Assembly: GCA_018398585.1 (NCBI GenBank) | Contig: JAGTTD010000002.1 | Location: 29,566,186 to 29,630,185 of the forward strand | Direction: 5' to 3' | Length of the DNA stretch: 64,000 bases | Source: Simmondsia chinensis | Taxonomy: Eukaryota > Streptophyta > Magnoliopsida > Caryophyllales > Simmondsiaceae | Made by a program: the position numbers and the translations under genes | The notes under the pieces: generated by a model | Seen by the model: the letters and a program-made list of their open reading frames with translations, nothing else | What the model was told of the DNA's origin: nothing | Databases searched by the model: none | Shown: positions 33,171 to 44,800 of the stretch, piece after piece | Numbering within the stretch: position 1 is the stretch's first letter | Layout of the letters: every line of letters begins with the position of its first letter

Positions 33171-33420
33171 TACGAGGTATGTTGGGTGTAGCCTCGATTG
33201 AGGATAAATTGAGGGAGCATCGCCTAAGATGGTTTGGACATGTTAGCAGGAGATCGACTACAGCCCCAGTTAGGAGGTGTGAACAGCTTCACACGACGCT
33301 AGGCAGAAGAGGGAGGGGCAGACCAAAGAAGAGTTGGCTGGAGACTATCCGTCACGACATAACCCACCTAAACCTAAGAGAGGAGATGGCCTCAGATAGG
33401 GCATGATGGAGGGCTAGCAT
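33141..33420 (+). pseudogene. RTE LINE G: C-terminal end of the RT ORF
   Basis: Text directly after the deletion reads [60 protein letters not shown] and [12 protein letters not shown], the conserved C-terminus of plant RTE LINE polyproteins. It is in a different frame from the endonuclease. Confidence 0.85.
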
Positions 33421-33785
33421 AAGGGTAGCGGAGGTGGCACAGTAGATTAGTGCGGGGAGGGACTGGTAGTTTAAGATCCTTAGGCAGGCATAACCTCAGG
33501 TGAAGCACTTATAGGCTAGTTTAGTCTTTGATCATACTTCTTCCTCCTCTTCTTCTTCTTCTTCTTCTTCTTCTTATTCTTCTTCTCCTTCTTTTTCCTC
33601 AAAACTCATTGGTAATTAATTGGTGGTTTATTTGCAGGCACTCAATTACTTCAGGTTGGGGGTCCTCGGAAATAGCCTCCTTTCCACCCGGAAGGGGTAA
33701 GGCTGCGTACATCACCCCTCCCAAACCCTGCTTTCTGAGGGAGCCGCGAGGCACTGGGACTGTTGTTGTATTGAAACTTAAATAT

Positions 33786-35139
33786 CCAAGTATTCACAAA
33801 ATCTAATCTACATACAAAAACCACTAAAAATTTACATTGTAAAATTTGTCACCTAACAATTTAGCTAAAAGAATAGTTATGTATAACCATACAGAAATAA
33901 CTGTTACATATCATTCAATGCAGCAACAAATTCTAATAAAAAATAAAGATGTTATTGAAATTTAAATATCCAAGTATTCACAAAATCTTACATACAAAAA
34001 CAACGAAAACCATACATTGTAAATTATGTCACCTAACAATTTAGCAAAAATTAAAAATCCGACCAAAGTTCACAAATAAAAGTTTCAACAAAGACAAGAA
34101 TTTGCAGTCCAATCTTCCAACACCTAAAAAAATTAAGACAACACTCACGTTAGAAAATTCTTGTCATCTGAGCATCAATAATCAATATTACAGATACACC
34201 ACCGACAGAGCAATAAAATAAAAAAAATAGAAGATATAAAATTATATTAAAGTAATCAGCATATACTTGGCCAAAAAAGGAAACAATTTGTATATTTTTT
34301 AATGCAAAAAAAATTGCAAACCCGATCTCCACATTATAGAGCTCAATCACAGTGTCACAAATTCAAAACATCCTTAAACACCAACTACAATTCAATCATA
34401 GAGTCCGAACTCAACAACAATTCCAAATAACTCAACTCAATAATATGCTCTTAATAAATACCAAAAATGACTGCAGACTCTTAACTCCATATTGAAACAC
34501 AAAGTCCTAAATCCACAAATCTCAAACTCACATAAAACTCAATCATACAATCCAAACGCATGAACAATTTCAAACAAATGAAGAATGACAAATTTTTTTT
34601 TTTGACAAAAGCAAAGATCATAATACAAAACAAGACGCACCTACCAAGTAGGGCCCTGGACGAACGGACAACCAAAACCAAAACAAAACAAAATACAGCC
34701 CACATGCCATGACACATCAAAAGACCTAGCAATACGCAAGCTCAAAACAAAGAGAAACTACTACCCACACTTACCTCAAAATGCCACTTCAAAAACTCCT
34801 TGCACAATACATCAGGGACGCCCCATAGAGCCTAACACACTAGAGTTTAGCAAATAAAAATACCCATCACAGGACCTTAGGCCTAGAGCTTGGAATAGTA
34901 GAAACCCACTGAATGGTGCACTATTAATGAATAAAAAAATATTCACAAACTCAAACTCCATAGTACACAATATGAATCATAAATCAACTACATTCTCAAA
35001 CTCCACATAGAACTCAATCACAAAGTCCAAATCCACAACAATTCCAAATAACTCAATAATGTATTCTTAATGAATATATCAACACACATAAGGGAAAACT
35101 AAGGACAAGAAAAGGAGAAAGAAGAAAAAGAAGAAGATT
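33786..35139. repeat. CACTA interior with a 190-bp direct duplication
   Basis: A block of about 190 bp made of 31211-31317 plus 33786-33870 (that is, without LINE G) is followed by a second copy at about 33871-34055. Shared text includes GACCATACAGAAATAA, CATATCATTCAATG and GTCACCTAACAATTTAGC. A T run at 34592-34602 with GACAAAAGCAAAGATC may be a short L1 3' end (minus strand) reaching about 34735. The remainder is AT-rich without coding frames. Confidence 0.6.
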
Positions 35140-37940
35140 CTACCAACATCAAAGGGACAAATTCGCTTTGAAGGTTTGTCAATCTAGCAAAAAATCATTC
35201 AAAATCTGGGTACAGTGGGTAAATACAGCGAAGAACCGAATTAGGGTTATTTATCACCAACGAACAACAGACATGGGCTTATAACAACCATAAACTACCA
35301 ATAAATTTGTTAATTCAACGAACATAACATGGACTACCAATATAAACGCTTTAATGCTTTGTCAATATCGCAAAAATTCATTCACAATCTAGATATAGTG
35401 GGTCAATACAACGAAGAACCAAATTAAGGGTGTTAATCACCAACGAACAATAGAGACGGCCTTATAACAAACACGAACTACCAATTAATTTGTTAATTCA
35501 GTGAACATAACACGAACTACTAACATAAACGGGAGAAATTCCCTTTGAAGCTTTGTCAATCTAGCAAAAAATCTTCCAAATTCGGTATAGTGGGTCAATA
35601 CAATAAATAACCAAATTAGGGCTGTCAATCACCAATGAACAACAGACATGGGCTAATAAGAAACACGAACTACCAACTAATTTGGTAATTTAGCGAAAAT
35701 AACATGAAATACTAACATAAAAGGAAGAAATTCACTTTGAAACTTTGTAAATCTAGAAAAACAAATTAAAAATTTGGGTATTGTGGGTCAGTATAATGAA
35801 GAACTAAATTAGAGTTGTTAATTACCAACAAATAACAGACATGGGCTTGTAACGAACATGAACAACCAACTCAATTTTTAATTTAGCGAACATAACACGG
35901 ACTACAAATACAAAAGAGTCAAGTTCGCTTTGAAGCTTTGTCAATCTAGTTAGAAGTCATTCAAAATCTACGTATAATGGGTAAATACAGCGAAGAACTG
36001 AAGTAGGGCTGTTAATTACCAACGAACAATAGACATGGGCTTATAACAAACAACAAACTACTAACTAATTTGTTAATTCAATTAACAAAACACGAACTAC
36101 GAACATAAAAGGGACAAATTCTCTTTGAAGCTTTGTCAATCTAGCGAAAAATCATTTAAAATCTAAGTATAGTGGGTCAATATAATGAAGAATTGAATGA
36201 GGGTAGTTAATTACCAATGAACATCATAAATGAGCGTATAACAAACACAAACTACCGACTAATTTGTTAATTCAGCGACATAACATGGACTACCAACATA
36301 CAAGGGACAAATTCGCTATAAAGCTTTGTCAATCTAGCAAAAAATCATTCAAAATCTTCGTATAGTGGGTCAATACAGTGAAGAATTGAATTAGGGTTGT
36401 TAATCACAAACGAACAACAGACATGGGCTTATAAAAAACATGAACTATAAACTAATTTGTTAATTTAGATTAAAAAAAAAAAAACTACCAACATAAAAGG
36501 GACAGATTCACTATGAAGCTTTGTCAGTCTAGAAAGTAATCTTTCAAAATCTAGGTATAGTGAGTTAATACAGTGAATAACCAAATTAGAGTTGTTAATT
36601 ACAAACAAATAACAAATATAGGTTTATAACAAACATGAATACCAAATAATTTGTTAATTCAGCGAACACAACACGAACTACTAATGTAAAAGGGAAAAAT
36701 TCTCTTTAAAGCTTTGACAATCTAGCAAAAAGTCATTCAAATCTAGGTATAGTGGGTCAATATAATGAATAACCGAATGAGGGTTGTCAATCACCAATGA
36801 ACAGTAGACATGAGCTTATAACAAACATGATCTACAAACTAGTTTTTTAATTCAGCGAACATAATACGAACTACTACTATAAAGGGGACAAAATTCTCTT
36901 TGGAGCTTTGTCAATCTAGCAAAAACTCATTCAAAATATGGGAATAGTGAGTCAATACAGCGAAGAATCGAATTTGGGTTGTTAATTACCAACTAATAAA
37001 CATAGGCTTATAACAAATATGAACTACCAACTAATTTGTTAATTCAACGAACACAACATGAAGTGCTAACATAAAACGGACAAATTCTCTTTAAAGCTTT
37101 GTCAATCTAGACAAATATCATTCAAAATCTGGGTATAGTGGGTCAATACAGCGAATAACCAAATTAGGGTTCTTGATCACCAACGAACAACAGACATGGG
37201 CTTCTAACAAACACGAACTACCAACTAATTTGTTCATTCAACAAATAAAACACAAACTACCTACATAAAAGGCACAAATTTGCTTTGAATCTTGGTCAAT
37301 CTAGCAATAAATTATTCAAAATCTAGGTATAGTATGTCACTATAGCGAAGAACCAAATTAGGGTTGTTAATCACCAACGAACAACAGACATGGGCTTATA
37401 ACAAACATGAACTACTAAGTAATTTGTTATTGAGCAAACATAACACAGACTACCAACATAAACAGACAAATTCGCTTTGAAGCTTTGTCAATCTAGCAAA
37501 AAATCATTCAAAATTTGGGTATAGTGGGTGAATACAACGAAGAACGATTTAGGATTGTTAATCACTAACGAACGACAAACAAGGGCATTTAACAAACACG
37601 AACTACCAACTAATTTATTAATTCAACAAACATGACACAAATTTCCAATATAAAAAGGACAAATTCACCTTAAAGCTTCGTCAATCTAGCAAAAAATTAT
37701 TCAAAATCAGGGTATAGTGGGTCAATAGAGCGAAGAACCAAATTAGGGTTGTAAATCACCAACGAACAACAGACATGAGCTAATAACAAACATGACCTAA
37801 TAACTAATTTGTTAATTCAGCAAACATAACACAAACTACCAATGAACAAGACAAATTTGCTTTGATGCTTTTTCATTCTAGCAAAAAAATGTTTGAAGAG
37901 GTCAATACAATAAAGAATGGAATTAGGGTTGTTAATCATC
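35140..37940. repeat. 193-bp tandem satellite array (about 15 units) inside the CACTA element
   Basis: The segment around GCTTTGTCAATCTAGCAAAA recurs at roughly 35170, 35360, 35545, 35740, 35925, 36125, 36320, 36515, 36705, 36900, 37095, 37285, 37475, 37670 and 37862, a mean period near 192.5 bp. Each unit also contains GGTATAGTGGGTCAATACAG, AATTAGGGTTGTTAATCACC and GACATGGGCTTATAACAAA, in the same order. Units differ by many point changes and small indels. On the minus strand each unit has CAACCCTAATT, close to the plant telo-box. No coding function is seen. Confidence 0.92.
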
Positions 37941-38349
37941 TACTTTGGGGCTTCGATTTTCTTCGCTGCTTCACTGCCTGCTGTACGCGGGTTAGGGTTT
38001 CGACAGTGTGGAGCACGCGGGTGAGTGACTGTCTAAACAATTGATGTCTTTTTTTTTTTTTAATTATTATATTTTTTATTTAATTAAAAAAGTATATTTT
38101 AGTATGAAAAATAAAAAATTATCAAGTATAATTGAAATATACTAAAAGAGTCAAATATCTAATTAAGTATAAGTTGGGATATTATTTGATTCTGGAAAAT
38201 GAATTACGGTATGGATGGGTGAAATTCCAATTAGAAATTTTAGGAGAATAAAAAAATTTGCAATAATAAATTTCAAAAAAAGCTTCTAATTTTTAAAAAT
38301 AAAATAATTTTACCTTTTTCGACCAAAATTTTACCGCTTACTTGAGCCT
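37941..38349. other. CACTA interior to right subterminal region
   Basis: A GC-richer stretch (37945-38030) with GGGTTAGGGTTTCGAC follows the array, then AT-rich sequence. The minus-strand reading AAACCCTAACCC of the first part resembles plant 5' UTR and promoter text. No frame supports a gene. Confidence 0.4.
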
Positions 38350-38540
38350 ATTAACAAAGGTTTATGGATAGAATTAACGACCTTATTTAGTGCCCGTTAT
38401 TATAAGCCCAACATGTACCACCTTTTAATGATCGTGTTTTAATCCTGTCGTAATTAGGCACTGCACACACACTTTTAACGACCAAAAAGAAAAATTTAGT
38501 CGTTATTTTTGGTCCTTAAAAGCCAGCTTTCTTGTAGTGG

Positions 38541-40590
38541 TAAGAGGCAAATAATATCGCTAGAGTTATGAAATAGAAAAAGAGATGGGTCAGCACGATA
38601 ATATTTAAAGCCAAGATTGTAAAGAAAAGAACTAAAAAGCTGGAACCAAGCTCTAGGCGCCTATTTGAGACCATAAGGGACCTTACACAACCTACAAGCA
38701 TGATTTTGAAATTTAGAGTGTATGAACCCTTTAGGTTGACACATATAGACCTCTTCCTTGAGAGAACCATGTAAGAAAGCATTCTTGACATCAAGTTTGC
38801 GAGTGGGCCAATCTTTAATAACTGCAAGGGAAAGTATGAAGCGGAGTGTAGAGGGTTTAACAAAGGGACTAAAAGTCTCCTTGAAGACAATGCCTTCACA
38901 TTGGTGGAAGCCTTGGGCAACAAAACTAGCTTTAAACCATTCTACAGAGCCGTCCGCCTTATATTTTACCTTGTATTCTAGGTGCTACCTACAAGATTTT
39001 TGGTATGGTCATATGGAACAAGGCCCCATGCGTTGTTTTGGAGAAGGGCATTAAACTCATCAGCCATAGCTTCCTGCCACTTAGGATTCTTTACAGCTTG
39101 TGAATAACATGTAGGTTCTTGCTTTACAATTATCGAGGAAAGAGAAAGCCGGCATTTACTTTTACAAATTCCATCTTTTAAGTGTGGTTGCATATGATGA
39201 GTGTTTTGAATGGGACAGGAGAGCCCAACTGCTTCGGTTGGCACAACCGTAGAGGGAGGGCTGCGAGCAGGTGTCGGGGAGGAGGAGGGATGCAATTCCG
39301 GTGAGATTTCCTGTTTGGTCATGTCGTGGAGGTCATTCTCGGGCGGGGTGCTAGGGCTGCCGGTGAGATGACCAGTTGAGGCGGGGCCGGGTAAGGGATG
39401 AGGGGAAGTTGTGACACAACTGAGGAAGGTGGGGATCGAGGCTGTAGGTGGCCACCACTGTAGTGCGGTGGTAAAATTGGTTTGGTCCGAGGGGAGGGGG
39501 GTATGCGGCAGAGCTAGCTACAGTGGCTGCAGGGTGTTACCAATAGGTGGTGGTACCGAGTGTGGGGGAAATGGAATGGGTCGGTCAACCATGGACATAG
39601 TGTTACCAGGTGACAGGTTGGTCGAACTAATGATATCAGGATACGGGTGGTTTCATCAAACTGAACATTTTGATTAATATAATTTTTTAAGTTATGGGAT
39701 CAAGGCACCGATAACCTTTATATCAAGCAGCATAACCCAAAAAATGCAAGGAATAGATCTTGGGCTAGCTTGTGTGGGGCACGTGGTGTAAGATTAGGGA
39801 AACAAAGATATCCGAAAACACAAACTAGAGTAGTTAGAGTGTTTGTTGAAAAGTTTTTCAAAAGGCGAGCAATTTTAGAGAACCGGGGTTGGAAGTTGAT
39901 TAATTAGAAAACAAGCGGTACAAGCCGCATCCTCCCAAAAAGTGTAGGGAAGGTTTGATTGTAGTAGAAGTGTTCGTGCCGTTTCAATAATATGCCGATG
40001 TTTTTGTTTTGCCGCCCCATTTTGCTATGGGATATCAGGACATGAGAGTCGGAAGTGTATACCATGTTGTTTACATAAAGCATTCATTTGTTTGTGGTTG
40101 AATTCTTGACCCCCGTCGTCGCTTTAGAAAATTTTGATTTTTGTGGATAATTGATTTTTGACAAGAGCCTTAAATGTTTCAAAAATCATGAAAACTTCCG
40201 ATTTATGTTTCATGGGATAGATCCATGTTAAGCAAGTAAAATCATCAACGAAAGCGACATAGTATTTATTGCATGAACTAGAGGCAATCGGAGATTGCCA
40301 TACATCAGAGTGTATTATTGCAATGGAGCAGTAAATGAATGTAAAATGCGTTCAAATGGTAAACAGTGAGACTTACCTAGACAACATAGTTCACATAAAC
40401 TATAAAGAAGGGAAGGGGGTATGAGGTAGCATTTACACAAGATGTCCATAGCAGGGGGACCTAAATGACCTAGACGACAGTGCTAAAGATCACCAAGCTG
40501 GGTTTGCGCGACCAATCCAAGTGAGTGAGGCAAGAAGCTATAAAGTGGTCCATTACTGTGAACCTGAAGCAGTGAGGTCCCTGTAGCTTT
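38541..40590 (-). pseudogene. Copia V: integrase and RT N-terminal half
   Basis: From right to left on the minus strand: gag-pre-integrase with HCRLGHLGPPAMDIL and CELCCLGK (about 40490-40370), the integrase core in several frames (about 40330-39680), and the RT start (WQEAMADEFNALLQNNAWGL, 39100-39020). The RT fingers include KVPYGLK, APRAWFQLFSSFLYNLGF and DPSLF, running to the CACTA border at 38543. A Gln codon after YGLK is a stop. The second half of this RT is at 29452. Confidence 0.85.
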
Positions 40591-40595
40591 GTCCT

Positions 40596-41020
40596 TTATA
40601 CAAAAAAATTTGAGTCAAATTCAACATAGTAATTATTATCATGGCAAAGGCACTTAATAGATAAGAGATTGTGAGTTAAGTGTGGAACAACCATAACATT
40701 TTTGAGATGTAATGTTTTAGATTGAGTTTTAAGTGTAGATGAGCTAATGTGTAAAATTGAGAGTAAAGCACAATCTCCAACTAAAACACTTTTATGACCA
40801 GTATAGGGAAGGGGGTTATGAACGATACCTGAGTTGGAAGTCATGTGGTTGGAGGAGCCTAAATCCAGCAACCAGCTATAGTCCTGAGCATTATTGAGTG
40901 TTATAGCAGCCAAGGAAAGAAAAGGATCTCAGAAAGAGTGCTGATAAAAATGATGAGGACAAGAGATGGCGCTATGTCCAGTGTGAGAGCAGATCTGACA
41001 GAATTGACGTGTGGTGCTAA
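40596..41020 (-). pseudogene. Copia V: protease and gag zinc knuckle
   Basis: The protease-equivalent frame (40913-40596) reads WLLDLGSSNHMTSNSG, with LGSS in place of DSGA, then LHLKNVMVVPHLTHNLLSI. Upstream, 41005-40960 gives the zinc knuckle CQICSHTGHSAISC with all four ligands (CCHC). The chromovirus begins at 41026, immediately upstream of the knuckle. Confidence 0.85.
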
Positions 41021-41025
41021 GAATT

Positions 41026-41432
41026 TGTTAGCTTCCAATTAAGAATTGAAAGTCTAACCTAGTAGAAGAAAGAGTTAAGATGAGAAGAGAAGTGAAAGGG
41101 GATGAGAAATAGAGAAAGAGATGAGAAAAGAGAGATAATTCCAAAAGGAAATCAGTTTATATTTCATTCCGTACTCGAATTACAAGCTTAAGGTCCTATT
41201 TATAGACCTTTGGATACAATGCATCAAGACTAACCGACTAAACCCCAAAAAAAAACTGCCTTTTCAGCCAAAAACAGCAGCCCGCCTCCACATTTGACCT
41301 GCGTTGACCAGCAACATCTTTTGGCGCCTAAAACCGACCTAACTACCATTTAAAAGTATACAACTCAACACTTGGGACAATATCCAGCCGCTAATAACAG
41401 AAATTACAATTAAATTCTAACGATTCATAACA
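41026..41432 (-). repeat. 3' LTR of the chromovirus
   Basis: It runs from TGTTAGCTTCCAATTAAG to CGATTCATAACA. The polypurine tract follows on the minus strand as CTTCTCAAGAGGGAGGGAT (41451-41433). Confidence 0.92.
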
Positions 41433-41459
41433 ATCCCTCCCTCTTGAGAAGCTTCTTGT

Positions 41460-42282
41460 CCTCAAGAAGTGAAGCTTGGGAATTGGCTCTTCAAGAAATT
41501 GCAATTTTCCCAAGTCATTAAACTCTTGTTCAAGTTACACCAAGTCACCAATACCTCCTGCACAACACCGTGATCGTGCTGCAGCTTCCTCCGAGCCTTT
41601 ACAGCAGCAGGTTGCAACACCAGCAGGCCGCTCGTTTCTGCAGCAGGTGGATCCTGGCAGCTGCAGCTCCTTTTTTAACCTGTTTTTTAAGTAGGGACAC
41701 GTGAAACATGGGATGAATGTATGAATGTGAAGGTAAGTCTAGCTTATAAGCAACATTGCCAATTTTCTCCAGAATTTTGTACGGCCCAAAGTATCGAGCA
41801 CTTAGCTTGACATTACGCCTGACAGCCAAGGAGGACTGTCTATACGGTTGTAATTTAAGGTAGACCATGTCACCAACGTCATAGCTTTTGTCTACCCTTT
41901 TCTTCTCTGCATAGTACTTCATTCGAGCTCGAGCTTGTTGGAGATTGTCCATAAGCACTTGCATAAATTGCTTCCTCTGCTGAACTAAATCAGTAGCTGC
42001 TGAATCAATCTTGCCCGGTTGTTGCAGGTACAAAGGTGAAGGAATTGGGCAACCATACAAAGCTTGAAAGGGTGAAGTGCCAATTGATGTATGGAAGTGA
42101 ATGTTGAACCAAAACTCAGCCAACGAGAGCCAATGATTCCACTCTTTGGGCCTTAAGAAGACCATATTTCGAAGGTATTGTTCCAAACACTGGTTGACTC
42201 GTTCGGTTTGGCCATCCATTTGAGGATGATAAGAGGAACTAAGTGCCAATGTGGTGCCCATCAACTTAACAACTCCCTCCAA
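41460..42282 (-). pseudogene. Chromovirus integrase C-terminal half and chromodomain remnant
   Basis: The frame at 42282-41599 (227 residues) carries the catalytic Glu region [13 protein letters not shown], then [22 protein letters not shown] and [20 protein letters not shown], ending [11 protein letters not shown]. The expected chromodomain should follow. Near 41540-41480 another frame reads TWENCNFLKSQFPSF, the typical chromodomain C-terminus. In between the frame runs into unrelated text ([14 protein letters not shown]), so the chromodomain is partly destroyed. The normal domain would target integration to marked chromatin. Confidence 0.85.
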
Positions 42283-42914
42283 AACGTGCCTGTGAAGATC
42301 TTGTCTTGATCCGACACAATGGATTGTGGCAATCCATGTAATTTGTAAATGTTGTCAAGGAAGATCCTAGCCAATTTTTCAGCCGTGACAGGTCGAGTGA
42401 GAGCAATGAAATGGCTATACTTGGTGAAGCGATCCACCACTACCAAAATAACCTCCTTGCCTTCGGATTTCGGCAACCCTTCAATGAAATCCATGCTAAT
42501 ATGAATCCAAGCTCCATCCGGAATAGGAAGAGGTCAAAGTAGACCCTTGTAACGATGATCGCCCAATTTTGTTTGTTGGCACACTTCACAAGATTTCACA
42601 TAATCACTCACATCCTTTTTCATGCTTGGCCATGTAAAGTATGCTTTAATTCTTTGTTAGGTGCCTTCTACACCAGCGTAACCTCCCCAAGCAGCATCGT
42701 GTGAGGCTTGGATGACTTGTTTTCTCAAATCAGTGGCAGATCCCACGAACAGCTTGCCTTGAATTCGAATCAAACCTTTCTGCACTGTAATTTCAGTGTT
42801 TTCAGCAGCGTTTTTTGCATCTGAACTAAGCACAGTAGCAGCTATTTTCTCCTGAGCAAAAAGATCTCCCTCATAGGACTTATGTAGCTCTTCCACCCAT
42901 GAAGGTACTACCAT
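42261..42914 (-). pseudogene. Chromovirus integrase N-terminal half
   Basis: The frame at 42914-42657 contains the zinc-binding start (QASHDAAWGGYAG; the second His of the usual GGHSG is Tyr). It continues after a stop with FTWPSMKKDV and CEVCQQTK. The frame at 42494-42261 holds the core MDFIEGLPKSEGKEVILVVV with the first catalytic Asp, and [14 protein letters not shown] with the second. A frame change near 42270 separates it from the C-terminal half. Confidence 0.88.
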
Positions 42915-44187
42915 GGAAATAGCAATGCAAGTGCCCTGATCAGCATCTCAAAACGCCTTAACAGTGCATCCGCAGCCGCGTTTTCCTTGCCACTTCTATA
43001 CTCGATGTCATAATCAAGGCCTAGCATCTTCATGAGACCTTTCTTTCGAATTCTCATCACGATCTTTTGTTCAAGGAGATACTTGAGCCTTTGGTGATCT
43101 GTTCGAATGATGAACTTGTGACCCTCCAAATAGTGCCTCCATTTCTCCACGGCTAAGAGAATTACAAGGTACTCCTTCTCATAAGTCGACATAGCTTGAT
43201 GTTTCGAACTTAGAGCCTGGCTTAAGTAAGCAATAGGCCTTCCCTTTTGAGAAAGAACAGCCCCCATACCCATACCACTTGCATCGGTCTCCAAAACAAA
43301 GCTCTCGCTAAAGTTCGGCATTGTAAAAACTGGTGCAGCACACATTGCGGCTTTAAGGGCTTCAAATGCAGCTTGAGATCTCTCACTCCACTTAAAAGCA
43401 TCCTTCTTCAAGAGCTCGGTTAGGGGTTTGGCAATAGAACCATAACCCTTAATAAATTTTCTATAATGCCCGGTCAATCCCAAAAATCCCCTCAATTGCT
43501 TCAAGGTGATCGGAATTGGCCACTCTCGCATTGCACGGATCTTGCTAGGATCAGTAGATACTCCCTCTTGAGATATGATATGACCCAAATACTCGAGCTT
43601 ATTTTGAGCAAACGAACATTTGGACAACTTTGCAAAGAACTTGTGTTGCCGCATCAATACAAACACTTGTTTGAGGTGAGTGAGATGAGCTTCATATGTT
43701 GAGCTATAAATCAGTATGTCATCGAAGAAATCAAAAAAGGCTTGAAAACGTCATTCTTGGCTGCTTGGAAAGTGGCCGGGGCATTTGTTAAACCGAAAGG
43801 CATAACAACGAACTCGAAATGGCCATGATGAGTTTGAAAAGCTGTCTTGTTGATATCCGGCTCGAGGACCCTGATTTGATGATATCCTTGCCCCAAATCC
43901 AGCTTTGAAAAGAAGCACGCTCCATGTAGCTCATCAAGAAAGTCGTCCATGACCGGAATCGGAAACTTGTCTTTCACGGTTGAAGCATTCAACCGACGGT
44001 AGTCATTACACATTCTAGCAGACCCATCCATCTTTTTCACGAGGATCACAGGTGAAGCAAAAGGACTACGGCTCGGTCTAATGAAACTCATGTGAAGAAG
44101 CTCTTCAACCTGCCACTCAATCTCTGTCTTTTGGCCGTGTCGGTATTGGTATGGCCCAATCTTGAACGGCTCAGCACTACCACGCAA
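42908..44187 (-). pseudogene. Chromovirus reverse transcriptase and RNase H
   Basis: The frame at 44187-43711 covers the RT fingers and palm: PSRSPFASPVILVKKMDGS, YRRLN, FFSKLDLGQGYHQIRV and MPFGLTNAPATF. A small frame change near 43715-43735 precedes FFDDILIYSS. The frame at 43666-42908 (252 residues) continues the RT (KLEYLGHIIS), then RNase H with LETDASGMGMGAVLSQ, YLSQAL, EKEYLVILLAVEKWRHYL and HQRLKYLL. Apart from the frame change the catalytic Asp residues are preserved. Confidence 0.9.
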
Positions 44188-44491
44188 TGGAATGGCATGG
44201 TCTACACTCCTTTGAGGAGGAAGACTCTTAGGCTCCTCAAAAATGTCCCAAATTCATCAACTAAGGTCTGCACCTCCTGTTGAATACCCTGCTGCAGCTC
44301 AATCGAAGATAACATGAACAATTGACCAATTCATTATATTGCCTTCTTCTTAATTCCATCGTGCACACTTTTGCCATCAATTAACTTGAGATGAGCCTCC
44401 TCTAACATACCTTTCAAGGACACTTAGGTGCCATGAACCTTAAATGCCACGGTCATCTTATCAAAATCAAATATAACCGGGTTGAAGGTCC

Positions 44492-44800
44492 TCATCCAAT
44501 CCATCCCAAGCACCATATCACAACCACCCAAAGGAAGAACTCTGAAATCAAAGGTGCTATGCACTTGTTATGAATTGTTAACGAATTGCCATCAGCCACC
44601 ATCACTTTTAAAGGATGAGTCTTTATTGCTTCATGCCTAACCTTCTTACTCAACTTGGGATCGATGAAGCTATGTGTACTTCCACTATCAATGAGGATAA
44701 GGATGGAATGTTTTCCAGCCTTGCCTCTGATTTTGATAGTGTTATGAGCTCCACTCCCGGTTAAATCCTTCATTGATATTTCCACTTCATCTTCACTCAA
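44492..44800 (-). pseudogene. Chromovirus aspartic protease
   Basis: The frame reads IKIRGKAGKHSILILIDSGS, then THSFIDPKLSKKV; DSGS is the catalytic triad motif. The frame is lost before the end of the domain. It overlaps the end of gag by 4 bp in another frame, probably by frameshift mutation rather than programmed shifting. Confidence 0.85.

Larger units (their letters stand above)
31318..33768 (+). mobile_element. RTE LINE G with complete-looking 5' end but internal deletion, 2.45 kb
   Basis: An exact 17-bp duplication (31301-31317 and 33769-33785) defines both borders. The element starts with a CT-rich then C-rich leader of 0.87 kb. The endonuclease ORF follows, then the C-terminal end of the RT ORF, 3' UTR and a GTTGTTGTT tail. 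Compared with the copy at 58385-61134, about 1.67 kb is missing, which is nearly all of the RT. This is the only copy in the window that extends 5' beyond the endonuclease. Confidence 0.88.
29453..38539. mobile_element. CACTA-type DNA transposon, 9.1 kb, non-autonomous, in V RT
   Basis: The right end, read inward on the minus strand, is CACTACAAGAAAGCTGGC. The left end reads AACTAAAAGAAAATGAG, matching CACTACAAGAAAA at 11 of 13 positions. The 3-bp duplication GTA flanks it (29450-29452 and 38540-38542), the length typical of CACTA elements. Removing the element with one GTA restores an uninterrupted RT frame of V across the site. Both subterminal regions are rich in CGTCGTTAA-like motifs in both orientations. 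I find no CACTA transposase text. The interior holds two LINE copies, a short duplication and a 193-bp tandem array. Confidence 0.85.

Noticed and set aside
33528..33806. Leucine-rich open frame
   Set aside because: It is caused by a CTT/TTC microsatellite in the LINE 3' UTR.
35140..37940. CRISPR-like or telomere-like array
   Set aside because: Units are 193 bp of continuous similar sequence without spacers. AGGGTT occurs once per unit and not as tandem telomere repeats.
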